Shown in pieces: positions 1-7,993 of a DNA stretch of 64,000 bases. A program made the translations under genes and the position numbers. Position 1 is the stretch's first letter; every line of letters begins with the position of its first letter. The stretch is from an uncultured Desulfovibrio sp. (GTDB lineage: Bacteria; Desulfobacterota; Desulfovibrionia; Desulfovibrionales; Desulfovibrionaceae), in NCBI RefSeq assembly GCF_949282365.1, contig NZ_CASDOY010000004.1, positions 30,966-94,965 of the forward strand, read 5' to 3'. A model generated the notes under the pieces. It was not told where the DNA came from and searched no databases. It saw only the letters and a program-made list of their open reading frames with translations.

Positions 1-1251
1 CGGCACATAGTAGGAACTGGTGTTTTCCAGCGAGGCCTGCACATTGTCCATGGTCAGCACCGAGGGCTTGCCCAGCACCCGGGCCTGGCCGTCTTCTTCC
101 AGGGCGCTGACCCGCGCCAGGAAATAGTCCGAACCGTAGGCATAGAGCGTGGAATAGGAAAGGCCTCCCGCGCTGGCGGCCCCGGCCGCCGGGAAAATAC
201 CGCTGCCGGATGCGCCCCCGGCGCTGCCGCCGCCGCTCCAGTGCTTGCCGTAAGCGCCGGCCCCTGACCAGTTGACGCCAAAATCACGGGAGAAATCGCT
301 GTCGATATCCACGATGGCGGCATGGATCTCCACCAGTTCCACCGGCTTGTCCAGATCGGCGATGACCTTGGCATAATAGCTCATGCGGTATTCGGCATCC
401 GTCACCACCACGGCATTGACCCGGGGATCGGCGATGATGCTCGGCCCGCTGGGCGTGGTGGACTGCTCCGTGCCCGGTGCGGCAGCTTGCGCGCCTGTAG
501 AGCTCCCGTTGGTGTTGGCGCCCATGGCGATCAGCCCCTTGCCCCGCAGCCCTCCCTGGGCGGACGGCTGCACCGTCACCTGCGAGCCGGTCAGGGGCTT
601 GCCCGTGGCCATGGCCTGCAGGATGCTGGCCACGCCGGGGATGGTCACCGTGGAATCCATGCTGTTGACCTTCATGTCTTCCGCCCAGGCATACTTGAGC
701 GGGAAGACGCGCATCACGCTGCGGCTGCCCTGGGCGTCCTCAAAGGCCTTCATGGCGCCGCGCAGCTGGTCCACATAGAGGGGGGGGCCGCTGACCGAGA
801 GCAGGTTCTGGGCATGCAGCAGGTTGACCGGCAGTTGCGGCGAGATCATGCCCGCGCTGCGCAGCATGTCCCGCAGGGCCGCAGCCGACACCGTGGACGG
901 CGCCAGGAAAGCCTCCGTCTTCTCACCGTCATGCCAGAACGTCACCGTGCGGCCCTGCGTGTACCAGCGCACGCCGAAGGCCGAACGCATCCCGTTGAGG
1001 AAGGTCCGGGGATCCACTTGCTCGAAGCGTCCGCTCATCTGGCCCCGCAGCGCCGGGCTGCACACCGAACCGTAACCTTCGGCGCGGGCGAAGGCCGAAA
1101 GGACCGTGCAGATGTTCTCATTGTCCGCATAGTGCGAGAAGGCAGAACGGAAAGGGAACGCGGAGCGCGAAGACGCGCAAAGGCCTTCCGCAGCCTGCAG
1201 GCTGCAGAAGACCCAGCACAAGGCGGTGACGATCAGCACAAGGCGTTTCAA
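1..1251 (-). CDS. sctC: T3SS outer-membrane secretin SctC (3' end cut by window edge)
   Basis: Forms the outer-membrane ring of the type III secretion system. Translation from a TTG at 1251 gives an N-terminal signal peptide of about 26 residues ending near LCA, an N0-type domain at roughly residues 35-110, a ring-building domain near residue 180 and a second one near residue 270 containing ADPRVNAVVVTD, typical of secretins. The beta-barrel domain begins at the left edge and is cut off, leaving 417 codons. The start is TTG because GGAGG lies just upstream and no ATG fits. The TTG overlaps the stop of the upstream gene (TATTGA), so the two are translationally coupled. It is the last visible gene of the leftward translocator operon. 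Family call is firm; the symbol uses unified T3SS nomenclature. Confidence 0.9.
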   Translation of the reverse strand, partial: MKRLVLIVTALCWVFCSLQAAEGLCASSRSAFPFRSAFSHYADNENICTVLSAFARAEGYGSVCSPALRGQMSGRFEQVDPRTFLNGMRSAFGVRWYTQGRTVTFWHDGEKTEAFLAPSTVSAAALRDMLRSAGMISPQLPVNLLHAQNLLSVSGPPLYVDQLRGAMKAFEDAQGSRSVMRVFPLKYAWAEDMKVNSMDSTVTIPGVASILQAMATGKPLTGSQVTVQPSAQGGLRGKGLIAMGANTNGSSTGAQAAAPGTEQSTTPSGPSIIADPRVNAVVVTDAEYRMSYYAKVIADLDKPVELVEIHAAIVDIDSDFSRDFGVNWSGAGAYGKHWSGGGSAGGASGSGIFPAAGAASAGGLSYSTLYAYGSDYFLARVSALEEDGQARVLGKPSVLTMDNVQASLENTSSYYVP

Positions 1252-1739
1252 TAGACGCCTCCAAAGAAATTGCCCTGAAAGGAGAATGGGGATGCGGCCC
1301 CGTTCCCCGGAGACGGCGCGACCTCAAGGACTTTCTGCCACCAGGCGAGATCATTGAGGAAATCCCGCACCGCCGCGTCGAACCGGGCTTGCGGTGCCTC
1401 CAGCTCCAGCAGGGACTGCAGCACGAGCCGCTCGACACCCGCTGCATCAGGCAGCAGGCTCTCCCCCGGTCGTTCCAGCGCGACGATGGACGCCCGCGTA
1501 CGGCAGGCACCGGCCTGATGCCGCACCACCTTGCGCAGCAGCTCCTCGCGCTCCGGCGCTGCCTCAGGCAGGAAAGCCAGCTCCGCCCGCAGGATGCATT
1601 GCCGGTCGTCAGGCGAGAACAGCGTTATGTCCAGGCCATCTTCAAGCCGAAAATGGTAGGTTCCGTCCCTTTCCTGGCGGGGATCTTTCCAGCGGGCCGT
1701 CTCCGCGAGGGAACGCACCCTGTCATCCAGCAAAGCCAT
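1248..1739 (-). CDS. CesT-like type III secretion chaperone (putative)
   Basis: About 163 residues from the ATG at 1739, which has CGGGA six bases upstream; a TTG at 1790 would give 180 residues. The first half has the pattern of class I (CesT/Tir-type) secretion chaperones: an N-terminal helix, then short strands including a G-x-Y-x-F-x-L-E-D-G segment and an acidic, leucine-rich segment. It lies between the translocator SctB and the secretin SctC, the place held by sseE in Salmonella SPI-2 operons, although I see no clear sequence likeness to SseE. Role as a chaperone for a translocator or effector is inference. Its stop overlaps the sctC start. Confidence 0.55.
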   Translation of the reverse strand: MALLDDRVRSLAETARWKDPRQERDGTYHFRLEDGLDITLFSPDDRQCILRAELAFLPEAAPEREELLRKVVRHQAGACRTRASIVALERPGESLLPDAAGVERLVLQSLLELEAPQARFDAAVRDFLNDLAWWQKVLEVAPSPGNGAASPFSFQGNFFGGVY

Positions 1740-1853
1740 ATGCAATCCCGCAATCATCTTGATATCCGTACAGAAAACAAGGGTACGCAAAAACGAACGG
1801 CATCGTCAAATCTTTTTCTGCCAGACCGGCGAGCCCCTGCGCATGCTGCAGGA

Positions 1854-2636
1854 TCAGCCCAGGATCTTGGTGCGCGTCTGGTTCATGTTGGCCTGCATGG
1901 CGTTCATGAAGTCCAGGGACTTGGCGACCAGGTCCTTGAGGGCCTCGTTGGTCTGCTTGGTCTGCTCCATCATGGTGCGGATCTGCTCCTGCTCGGCTTC
2001 CAGACGCTTGGCCTCGGCGGAGCGCATGCTCTGTCCGAACTCCCCGCCCGCCGTGAACATGCTCCCGGCCGAGGAGATCATGGTATTGAACGACTGGGCA
2101 ACGGCGGCCGTGAGCTGGCCGTCCGCCGTCTTGCCGGCGAGCATGTTCAGCCTGCCGTTCGAAGACCTGCCCACGCCGGCGGCAGCCACGCCGACGCTGG
2201 CGGCACCGGCCGCCATGTTCACCACGGCCCCGGTCACGGCGCAGGCGAACTTCTGGACGGCGCCCGTCTCTATCTTGTCGGCCTGCTGTTCCATCAGATC
2301 GACGATCTGCATCCCTTGCGCCTGGATGATGCTGCGGTTGGTACGCCGCTGCTCTGCCGCGTCCTTGAGGATCACGGAAGCGAACATGGCGGCGGGGCTG
2401 GGCAGGGCCGTCCAGCCCGACAGATCGCCCGTATTGTCCCCCGGCGACGCCAGCTCGGGCAACTGGCTGCGGACGTCCTTGACGGCCGCGGTGAAGTCCT
2501 TGCCGGCCTGGATGGCCCCGATCAGGGCCTCATCGATCCTGGCGGCGCTGACACCTTTCGCCTGGGCCTGCTCCAGCAACTTTCCATACTCAACGGAGCT
2601 GTATCCCGTTGCATTGGTGATGATGGTGGTGTCCAT
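1854..2636 (-). CDS. sctB: T3SS minor translocator SctB (YopD/SseD/IpaC-like)
   Basis: About 260 residues. The ATG at 2636 is chosen because GGGAGA sits five bases upstream; an in-frame start farther up would overlap the previous gene. The protein has a polar N-terminal half, one Ala/Gly/Val-rich hydrophobic stretch near residues 140-165 and a C-terminal amphipathic coiled coil (EAKRLEAEQEQ then NEALKDLVAKSLDF), the layout of the one-membrane-segment translocators. It directly follows SctE, as in other T3SS translocator operons. It should insert with SctE into the host membrane as the translocation pore. Confidence 0.8.
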   Translation of the reverse strand: MDTTIITNATGYSSVEYGKLLEQAQAKGVSAARIDEALIGAIQAGKDFTAAVKDVRSQLPELASPGDNTGDLSGWTALPSPAAMFASVILKDAAEQRRTNRSIIQAQGMQIVDLMEQQADKIETGAVQKFACAVTGAVVNMAAGAASVGVAAAGVGRSSNGRLNMLAGKTADGQLTAAVAQSFNTMISSAGSMFTAGGEFGQSMRSAEAKRLEAEQEQIRTMMEQTKQTNEALKDLVAKSLDFMNAMQANMNQTRTKILG

Positions 2637-2656
2637 GATATCTCCCTTTTCAGGCA

Positions 2657-3763
2657 TCAGGCCATGGCCGGATTGCCGCTGAGGATGGCCACATTGGCCT
2701 GCACGCTTTCCTGGACGATGTCCGACACGGTCTGGAGCGTCTGCTCGGAGCGCTGCATCATCTCCTTGATGTGTTCCACGTCCAGTTCATTGGCCATGGC
2801 GATGCGCTCCAGGATGGCCTGCAGGCGCTTCTGCTGGGCCTGCAGGAAGCTGATGTCCTTTTCGTTGGCGGCGGAAGCGATGGTGGTGGCCGACTGGGCG
2901 ACGGTGTTCACCCCACCGGCCATGGTCGCCACACGAGCCGTCCAGGAGGCCGCCTTCTGGATGGTCGCGGCTGTATCCGAAACAGCCTTGGTGGCGGTCT
3001 GCGCCGCCTTTCCGGCCGCGCCAGCCGCCCCGGCGCCGAAGGTGCAGGCCGCCAGAGCGATGGTGGTGGCGAGATCCACGGCGAACTTCGTCCACTGGAT
3101 CGCCGTATCGCTGGCGCCGCACGCCTCCATGATCTTGCCCGTGATGAAGGCCGGGCTGAAACCGACCTTGCCGCCCGAGGCCTCCTCCATGATGGAGCTG
3201 GTCAGCAGCGCCAGGCTTGCGACGCCGACGGCGATGAGCGCCGCGCCTGATCCCCCGGCCGCCAGACCCACCGAACCGGCGGCGATCATGGCCACGGAGC
3301 CGATGGCCGCCAGTGCCATGCCGATATACTTGAACGCCTTGAGCAGGCCATCCAGAAAACTCTGGCTCTTGGCCTTTTCCAGCTGCTCCTGGATGGACTT
3401 GAGCTTTTCCTCATTGGCCATGGCGCGTTCCTGGGCGCGGGCTTCCAGCGAGGCCATACCGGCCTTGGTCTCGGTACGGCGCTGCTCGAAGCCCACGGCA
3501 TCCAGCAGCGTTTCCAGCGAAAGGCCGCTCATGGTCAGACCGGACAGCGAGACCGTGGGGCCGCCCTTCGAAGACGGTGCCTCGAGATCCGGCAGCGACG
3601 AATCTCCGGACATGGTCAGAAAGGTTCGCAGCGCCTTGAGGCTTTCTTCCAGATCCTTGACATCCGTGGTGCCGCCCGAGCCCTGCTGTGTCGCCGCCAG
3701 TTGCAGCAACGCGCTCAGACCGGCAGCAGGCAGCCCGGACTGTGTTCCCTGGACCATACTCAT
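2657..3763 (-). CDS. sctE: T3SS major translocator SctE (YopB/SipB/SseC-like)
   Basis: 368 residues from the ATG at 3763, preceded by AAGGAGTG. Long N-terminal coiled-coil region (about residues 115-155), then two hydrophobic segments (about 160-205 and 240-275) rich in Ala, Gly and Ile, and a C-terminal coiled coil. This two-transmembrane, coiled-coil design is diagnostic for the major pore-forming translocator. It sits four bases after its likely chaperone gene (SycD/SscA type) and before SctB. Expected role: pore in the target-cell membrane, kept soluble before secretion by the adjacent TPR chaperone. Confidence 0.87.
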   Translation of the reverse strand: MSMVQGTQSGLPAAGLSALLQLAATQQGSGGTTDVKDLEESLKALRTFLTMSGDSSLPDLEAPSSKGGPTVSLSGLTMSGLSLETLLDAVGFEQRRTETKAGMASLEARAQERAMANEEKLKSIQEQLEKAKSQSFLDGLLKAFKYIGMALAAIGSVAMIAAGSVGLAAGGSGAALIAVGVASLALLTSSIMEEASGGKVGFSPAFITGKIMEACGASDTAIQWTKFAVDLATTIALAACTFGAGAAGAAGKAAQTATKAVSDTAATIQKAASWTARVATMAGGVNTVAQSATTIASAANEKDISFLQAQQKRLQAILERIAMANELDVEHIKEMMQRSEQTLQTVSDIVQESVQANVAILSGNPAMA

Positions 3764-3767
3764 GACA

Positions 3768-4304
3768 TCACTCCTTGGACTGGGCCAGTGTGGCGAGCAG
3801 GGCACGGATACGGTCATGGATGGCCGTGTGCGCGGGGACGGAAGCATCGCCCAGCCCCAGGGCGGCACGGAAAGAAGCCGCAGCATTCTCGCCGTCACCC
3901 AGCTTCAGATAACACAGGCCGCCATAATAGAACGGCGCGGGATCCTTGAGCCCGCCGGCCACTCCGGCCATGCCGTAGGTGTCGATGGCCTGCTGATAGG
4001 CTTCCCGGGCCTGCAGGCAACCGGCCAGGCCCATCCAATAGCGGGGGTCATCGCCGTCATACATGCAAAGACCGCGGAACATGCTTTCTGCATCTTTGTA
4101 GTTGCCCGCCTTGTACAGGTTGTAGGCATAGGCATAGCCGGATTCCAGAGTATCCTTGCTGATATTGAACACATCGGCCAGGGTCGCCCCTTTCTCCAGG
4201 GCGGCCTGTATGGTGTGGAACTCATCTTCCGTGAAACCGGCGGCCTTGGCCATGTCCAGCAGGGCGGCCTGGATGTCTTTTTCCTGTTCTGTGATCTGAC
4301 TCAT
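3768..4304 (-). CDS. Class II T3SS translocator chaperone, SycD/LcrH/SscA family
   Basis: 178 residues with three tetratricopeptide-like repeats (about residues 55-160), including the signature A-Y-A-Y-N-L-Y-K-A-G-N-Y-x-D-A-E and a Y-W-M-G-L-A-G-C-L-Q segment, as in SycD, IpgC and SicA. These cytoplasmic chaperones bind the two hydrophobic translocators before export. ATG at 4304 has a GGAG-type ribosome site. The gene lies directly upstream of SctE and SctB, its expected clients, with a four-base gap to sctE. Family assignment is strong. Confidence 0.9.
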   Translation of the reverse strand: MSQITEQEKDIQAALLDMAKAAGFTEDEFHTIQAALEKGATLADVFNISKDTLESGYAYAYNLYKAGNYKDAESMFRGLCMYDGDDPRYWMGLAGCLQAREAYQQAIDTYGMAGVAGGLKDPAPFYYGGLCYLKLGDGENAAASFRAALGLGDASVPAHTAIHDRIRALLATLAQSKE

Positions 4305-4350
4305 GATAGCTCCTTGGAATGGATGGGCATCGGCCTATCCCGTCTGACGG

Positions 4351-4902
4351 CTACTGCCCGCGCGCCAGGCTGGTGAGGGTCTGGTTGGCGTTGGCGATTT
4401 GGGTATTGGCGCCCTGCAGATAGGAGTTGTACTGGCCCATGTAGTCCTGAACATAGACCATCTCCTGCTGGGTACCTGTGCCCAGCTCTTCCAGGCGGCT
4501 TTCCAGCGACGTGATGACCACGTCCCACTCGTCCTTGCCGAGGATGTAGTCCCCGTCACCATTGGGATAGGCCAGCTTGTGGGCATCCATATAGTCCACC
4601 ATTTCCTGGGACATGGGATAGCAGTCCTTGCCTGTGACCGTAACGCCATTGATGCTGGTCTTGCCCACTCCCGTGCCGCTTTTGCCGTCGGCCTGGGCCT
4701 GCCGGGCCTCATTGAGCAGCTGGGAAACGAGCTTCTGCTCGTCCTGTACCTTGGCGATGGCGTCCATCTTGTCCATGGCCTGGCTCTTGGCTGTCCCGGC
4801 CAGTTCCAGCTGCAGCTGGGCGAACATCAGCTGCAGGCTCGTGGTGGGGCCCAGCTCACCGAAGGAAACCGAGGATGTGGTGGTAAGATCTACCTGGTTC
4901 AT
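4351..4902 (-). CDS. EspA/SseB-like T3SS filament or tip protein, paralogue 1
   Basis: 183 residues. Layout matches EspA/SseB: a hydrophobic helix near the N terminus (LQLMFAQLQLEL), a Lys/Glu-rich helix, a conserved M-S-Q-E-M-V-D-Y-M-D segment comparable to the VPEDVIKYM of SseB, and a long C-terminal coiled coil ending in QTLTSLARGQ. Such proteins polymerise on the needle and link it to the translocon. It is the last of three tandem copies; the first 75 or so residues and the last 70 are almost the same in all three, while the middle loop (here with TSINGVTVTG) differs. Assignment rests on architecture and on SPI-2-like gene order. Confidence 0.75.
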   Translation of the reverse strand: MNQVDLTTTSSVSFGELGPTTSLQLMFAQLQLELAGTAKSQAMDKMDAIAKVQDEQKLVSQLLNEARQAQADGKSGTGVGKTSINGVTVTGKDCYPMSQEMVDYMDAHKLAYPNGDGDYILGKDEWDVVITSLESRLEELGTGTQQEMVYVQDYMGQYNSYLQGANTQIANANQTLTSLARGQ

Positions 4903-4926
4903 GACACGTCCTTGCCGACCGGCATG

Positions 4927-5535
4927 CTACTGGCCACGGGCCAGATTGGTGAGGGTCTGGTTGGCGTTGGCGATCTGGGTATTGGCACCCTGCAGATAGG
5001 AGTTGTACTGGCCCATGTAGTCCTGGACGTAAACCATCTCCTGCTGGGTATTGGTGCCCAGTTCCTCCAGGCGGCTTTCCAGGGCCGTGATGGCCACATC
5101 CCATTCGTCGGCGCTGTGCGAATGGTTGTTGCCGGTCTTGTCATAGGCAAGGCCGTTGGCGTCCATGTAATCCACCATCTCCTGGCTCATGAAGGTCGCG
5201 TTGTTGCCCTTGGGCACGGTCTCGGTGACCGTCTCATAGACCACGTTGCCGTTGGCATCCTGCTTGGGGAGCTCATAGGTCTGGGTCTTGGCCTGATCAT
5301 TGCCCACCCCGGCCTTGGCATCGGCCTGGGCCTGACGGGCCTCGTTGAGCAGCTGGGAGACCAGCTTCTGCTCGTCCTGCGCCGTGGCGATGGCGTCCAT
5401 CTTGTCCATGGCCTGGGTCTTGGCGGTCTCGGCCAGTTCCAGCTGCAGCTGGGCGAACATCAACTGCAGGCTCGTGGTGGGGCCCAGTTCGCCGAACGAA
5501 ACGGAAGACGTCGAAGAAAAATTGACCTGGCTCAT
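4927..5535 (-). CDS. EspA/SseB-like T3SS filament or tip protein, paralogue 2
   Basis: 202 residues from the ATG at 5535 with an AAGGAAA-type ribosome site. Same N-terminal hydrophobic helix and C-terminal coiled coil as its neighbours but the longest central loop of the three, containing TYELPKQDANGNVVYE and a Thr/Glu-rich run. The loop is the only strongly divergent part, which suggests that exposed surface varies while polymerising helices are held constant. Gap to paralogue 1 is 24 bases and to paralogue 3 is 25 bases, so one transcript is likely. Confidence 0.75.
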   Translation of the reverse strand: MSQVNFSSTSSVSFGELGPTTSLQLMFAQLQLELAETAKTQAMDKMDAIATAQDEQKLVSQLLNEARQAQADAKAGVGNDQAKTQTYELPKQDANGNVVYETVTETVPKGNNATFMSQEMVDYMDANGLAYDKTGNNHSHSADEWDVAITALESRLEELGTNTQQEMVYVQDYMGQYNSYLQGANTQIANANQTLTNLARGQ

Positions 5536-5560
5536 ATCATTTCCTTTGTCGGCCGCTGCC

Positions 5561-6124
5561 TTACTGGCCACGGGCCAGACTGGTGAGGGTCTGGTTGGAG
5601 TTGGCGATCTGGGTGTTGGCACCCTGCAGGTAGGAGTTGTACTGGCCCATGTAGTCCTGGACGTAGACCATCTCCTGCTGGGTATTGGTGCCCAGTTCTT
5701 CCAGGCGGCTTTCCAGGGCCGTGATGGCCACGTCCCATTCATCAGAGCTGTGATTGTAGTCGCCGCCGGTCTTGTCGTAGGCCAAGCCGTGCGCGTCCAT
5801 GTAATCCACCATTTCCTTGGACATCAGGGTGCAGTTCTTGGTGTTTTTTTCCGTCGTCCCGTTGGAATAGGTCTCGGTCTGCGTGCCCGCGGCAATGCCG
5901 GAGTTGGCATCGGCCTTGGCCTGCCGGGCCTCGTTGAGCAGCTGGGAAACGAGCTTCTGCTCGTCCTGCGCCTTGGCGATGGCGTCCATCTTGTCCATGG
6001 CCTGGGTCTTGGCGGTGGTGGCCAGCTCCAGCTGCAGCTTGGCGAACATCAGCTGCAAGCTCGTGGTGGGGCCCAGTTCGCCGAAAGAGACAGAAGAGGT
6101 GGTATCGAAATTGACCTGACTCAT
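5561..6124 (-). CDS. EspA/SseB-like T3SS filament or tip protein, paralogue 3
   Basis: 187 residues. N terminus (MSQVNFDTTSSVSFGELGP) and C-terminal 70 residues nearly identical to paralogue 2; the central loop is shorter and Thr/Asn-rich (TETYSNGTTEKNTKN). It is the first of the three in transcription order, following the small coiled-coil protein that could be its chaperone, as sseA precedes sseB in SPI-2. No Sec signal peptide, as expected for a T3SS substrate. Confidence 0.75.
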   Translation of the reverse strand: MSQVNFDTTSSVSFGELGPTTSLQLMFAKLQLELATTAKTQAMDKMDAIAKAQDEQKLVSQLLNEARQAKADANSGIAAGTQTETYSNGTTEKNTKNCTLMSKEMVDYMDAHGLAYDKTGGDYNHSSDEWDVAITALESRLEELGTNTQQEMVYVQDYMGQYNSYLQGANTQIANSNQTLTSLARGQ

Positions 6125-6214
6125 ATAACATCCTGTTTTTGTTGCTCTGCCATGGAGAGATGGCGTGATGCCCCGCCGGGCGGCACGGCCCGCACGGGCC
6201 CCCTGCCCGTCTGC

Positions 6215-6517
6215 CTACAGGCGGACGATGTTCCGGCGGCCACCCCCGAGGATGCCGCCGCCAGCGGCCGAATTGGCGGCGGGGCGGGACTGGGCGGCGC
6301 GAGCCTCGCCGGCGCGCCGGGCTTCGGTCTCGGCTTCTTCGAGCATCTTGCGCAGTTCGGGCGTCAGGGAAGCCGGATCCGTCTTCTTCTGCCCCTGCTC
6401 CGGCAGACCGAGCTGCTTGCGCATGGCTTTTTCCTGGCTCTCCAGCCGGGAGAACTCCTCACGAAGGGCGGCGAAACTTTCCATCTGCTTTTTCAGATCC
6501 TGTTCTGTGAACGACAT
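6215..6517 (-). CDS. Small coiled-coil protein, possible SseA/CesAB-type chaperone
   Basis: 100 residues, no Sec signal. Residues 5-45 and 55-75 are strongly charged heptad-like helices (QMESFAALREEFSRLESQEK and RKMLEEAETEARRAGEAR); the C terminus is Gly/Asn/Arg-rich and probably disordered. First gene of the leftward operon, directly upstream of the three EspA/SseB-like genes. Size, coiled coil and place match the SseA and CesAB chaperones of SseB and EspA, but sequence likeness is not evident, so the role is inferred from context. GGAGAT lies upstream of the ATG at 6517. Confidence 0.6.
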   Translation of the reverse strand: MSFTEQDLKKQMESFAALREEFSRLESQEKAMRKQLGLPEQGQKKTDPASLTPELRKMLEEAETEARRAGEARAAQSRPAANSAAGGGILGGGRRNIVRL

Positions 6518-6560
6518 GTCGATCTCCTTATCAAACGTGGTGGCGATGCTGCTGGATGAC

Positions 6561-6578
6561 TAGCACAAATCATGCCAG
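6561..6578 (-). promoter_or_regulatory. Sigma-54-like promoter of leftward T3SS operon
   Basis: On the minus strand the site reads TGGCATGATTTGTGCT: GG at 6575-6576, ten bases, then GC at 6563-6564, the invariant spacing of -24/-12 promoters. It matches the -24 element TGGCA fully; the -12 element has one mismatch to TTGCA/T. The start codon of the first gene is at 6517, about 35 bases past the expected start of transcription. Confidence 0.6.
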
Positions 6579-6592
6579 CTTTTTGTCCGCAT

Positions 6593-6622
6593 AAAAAAAG
6601 CCCATTCGGCCGGTTGCCGGGC
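6593..6622 (-). terminator. Terminator-like hairpin in divergent T3SS region
   Basis: Minus-strand GCCC...GGGC stem with an inner GGC/GCC pairing at 6600-6622 followed by seven T residues at 6593-6599. It lies upstream of the leftward -24 element, so it cannot terminate the T3SS operon itself; it could end a short leftward RNA or insulate the promoter. The stem is interrupted, so strength is uncertain. Confidence 0.4.
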
Positions 6623-6760
6623 CCACATGCCAACATTTTTTGCCAAAAACCTTCCGTCTGGAACAACAAAGTTCCCATCAACGGTGGATATCCCGCCGGA
6701 TACACAGACGTACCGGACCGATACCGGGCAATCCTCTTGCTGTTACGGCAGGCCCGTGAT

Positions 6761-6773
6761 ACCACAAAGTGGT
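6761..6773. repeat. Inverted repeat ACCAC-AAA-GTGGT abutting the -24 element
   Basis: Perfect 5-bp arms around AAA directly next to the rightward sigma-54-like promoter. Could be an operator or half of an activator site; short enough to be chance. Confidence 0.35.
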
Positions 6774-6788
6774 GGCATGATTCTGGCA
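6773..6788 (+). promoter_or_regulatory. Sigma-54-like promoter of rightward T3SS operon
   Basis: TGGCATGATTCTGGCA: GG at 6774-6775, ten bases, GC at 6786-6787. Its first ten bases are the same as those of the oppositely oriented site at 6561-6578. SctW starts at 6841, giving a leader of about 40 bases. Confidence 0.6.
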
Positions 6789-6840
6789 TATAGCATACCA
6801 TATTGCCAACAATTTTTTGTGCAATCGGGAGCCCCCCGCC

Positions 6841-7959
6841 ATGAGCATCGATTTTTCCATCCACCAGCAGCAGGTGCACAGCACCGCCTCCCAGGGATCG
6901 GGCGCTTCTGCGGCTGCCGCAGGATCGCTGTTCGGCAATGCCGCCACAGTGGTGGACTCCCCCATGTCCCTGCTGGCCGATGCCGCGGAAGAACTGACGT
7001 TTGCCGTCGATGCCACGGATGACTTCGAGCTGGAGGAACGCAAGGAGCGGGACGAGATCAGCGAAGCCATGGAGGAACGCCTCAAAAAGTATCAGGAACT
7101 GATGCGCGAGGCCCGCGAGATCCAGAAGATGGACCGGCTCAAGGGCTTCCTGGCTTCCCGCGCCGAAAAGGAAGAAGTCCTGCGCGAGCTGCGCCGCTTC
7201 TTCCCCGATCTTTCCGAGGCCTGGGCCGCCCTCAGGGACCTGCGCGACGAACTGTCCGCCGGGCCGGGCACCCCGCCGGAGACGTTGCACACCCTGGACC
7301 AGGCGCTGGACGAGCTGGAACGCACTGAAGGCCCTGCCATCCGGGCCGGTATCAACGGCGCGCTCAATGCCCGGGGTTTCGAAGGGCTGGGCGATGCCGG
7401 CTCGCTGGGGGGCTTCTACCGGGAGACCGTCTGTCATTTCGAAGACGTCAATGCCCTGTATGCCCACATCCAGGAAACCTACGGCAAGGATTTCGACGCC
7501 GCCCTGGATTTCCTCTACAAGGCCCTGGCCAGCGACCTTGCGGCCGACGTGCCCAGCATGGAAACGAGCCATCTGGAACACGTCAACAGCAGCCTGGGCG
7601 ACCTGCGGCAGCTGCAAAGCGCCCGCAGCCTGTGCGCCCGCCTGCTGGAGCGCTGGAGCAACGTCCACGGGATCCGGCACTGCCCCCTGGACGACATGGC
7701 CCTGCTGGGCAAGATCCTGGATCTGCGCAAGGAGCGATATGTCAGCGGCAGCCGCATCAGCGCGCTCGCGAAGGAAGCCGGCGCCCCGGACATCGAGCGC
7801 AAGGTGCTCTTCCTGCAGGAGCTGCTCAATACCACACGTTCGTTCGCCCCGTCCCTGTTCGACGGCAACGAAGGCCGCATGAAAGTGCTGGATGCCGTCC
7901 AGGATGCCGTGGATGCCGCCATCGCCGAGGAAGACGCCTGGCTGGCGGCCCAGGAATAG
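6841..7959 (+). CDS. sctW: T3SS gatekeeper SctW (YopN-TyeA fusion type)
   Basis: 372 residues from the ATG at 6841 with GGGAG upstream. Controls the switch from translocator to effector secretion at the export gate. Residues about 40-230 fit the HrpJ/YopN domain (EERKERDEISEAMEERLKKYQ region), and the last 90 or so residues fit TyeA, so the two proteins that are separate in Yersinia are fused here, as in many other systems. First gene of the rightward operon and followed by the SycN-like chaperone gene, the same neighbour as yopN-tyeA has in Yersinia. Confidence 0.85.
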   Translation: MSIDFSIHQQQVHSTASQGSGASAAAAGSLFGNAATVVDSPMSLLADAAEELTFAVDATDDFELEERKERDEISEAMEERLKKYQELMREAREIQKMDRLKGFLASRAEKEEVLRELRRFFPDLSEAWAALRDLRDELSAGPGTPPETLHTLDQALDELERTEGPAIRAGINGALNARGFEGLGDAGSLGGFYRETVCHFEDVNALYAHIQETYGKDFDAALDFLYKALASDLAADVPSMETSHLEHVNSSLGDLRQLQSARSLCARLLERWSNVHGIRHCPLDDMALLGKILDLRKERYVSGSRISALAKEAGAPDIERKVLFLQELLNTTRSFAPSLFDGNEGRMKVLDAVQDAVDAAIAEEDAWLAAQE

Positions 7960-7993
7960 AGACGCGGCCTTACCGGGCTGATGCGGAGATGCT

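Larger units (their letters stand above)
6518..6840. other. Divergent T3SS control region (323 bp, no gene)
   Basis: Lies between the two T3SS operons. It holds sigma-54-like promoters for both directions (6561-6578 and 6773-6788), a terminator-like hairpin on the minus strand (6593-6622) and an ACCAC-AAA-GTGGT inverted repeat at 6761-6773. It is visibly richer in A and T than the genes beside it. The sigma-54 activator at 13459 is the obvious candidate regulator. Confidence 0.7.

Noticed and set aside
1389..4376. A 995-codon plus-strand open frame over the translocator genes
   Set aside because: Antisense to SctB, SctE and the chaperone gene, which have ribosome sites and family features.
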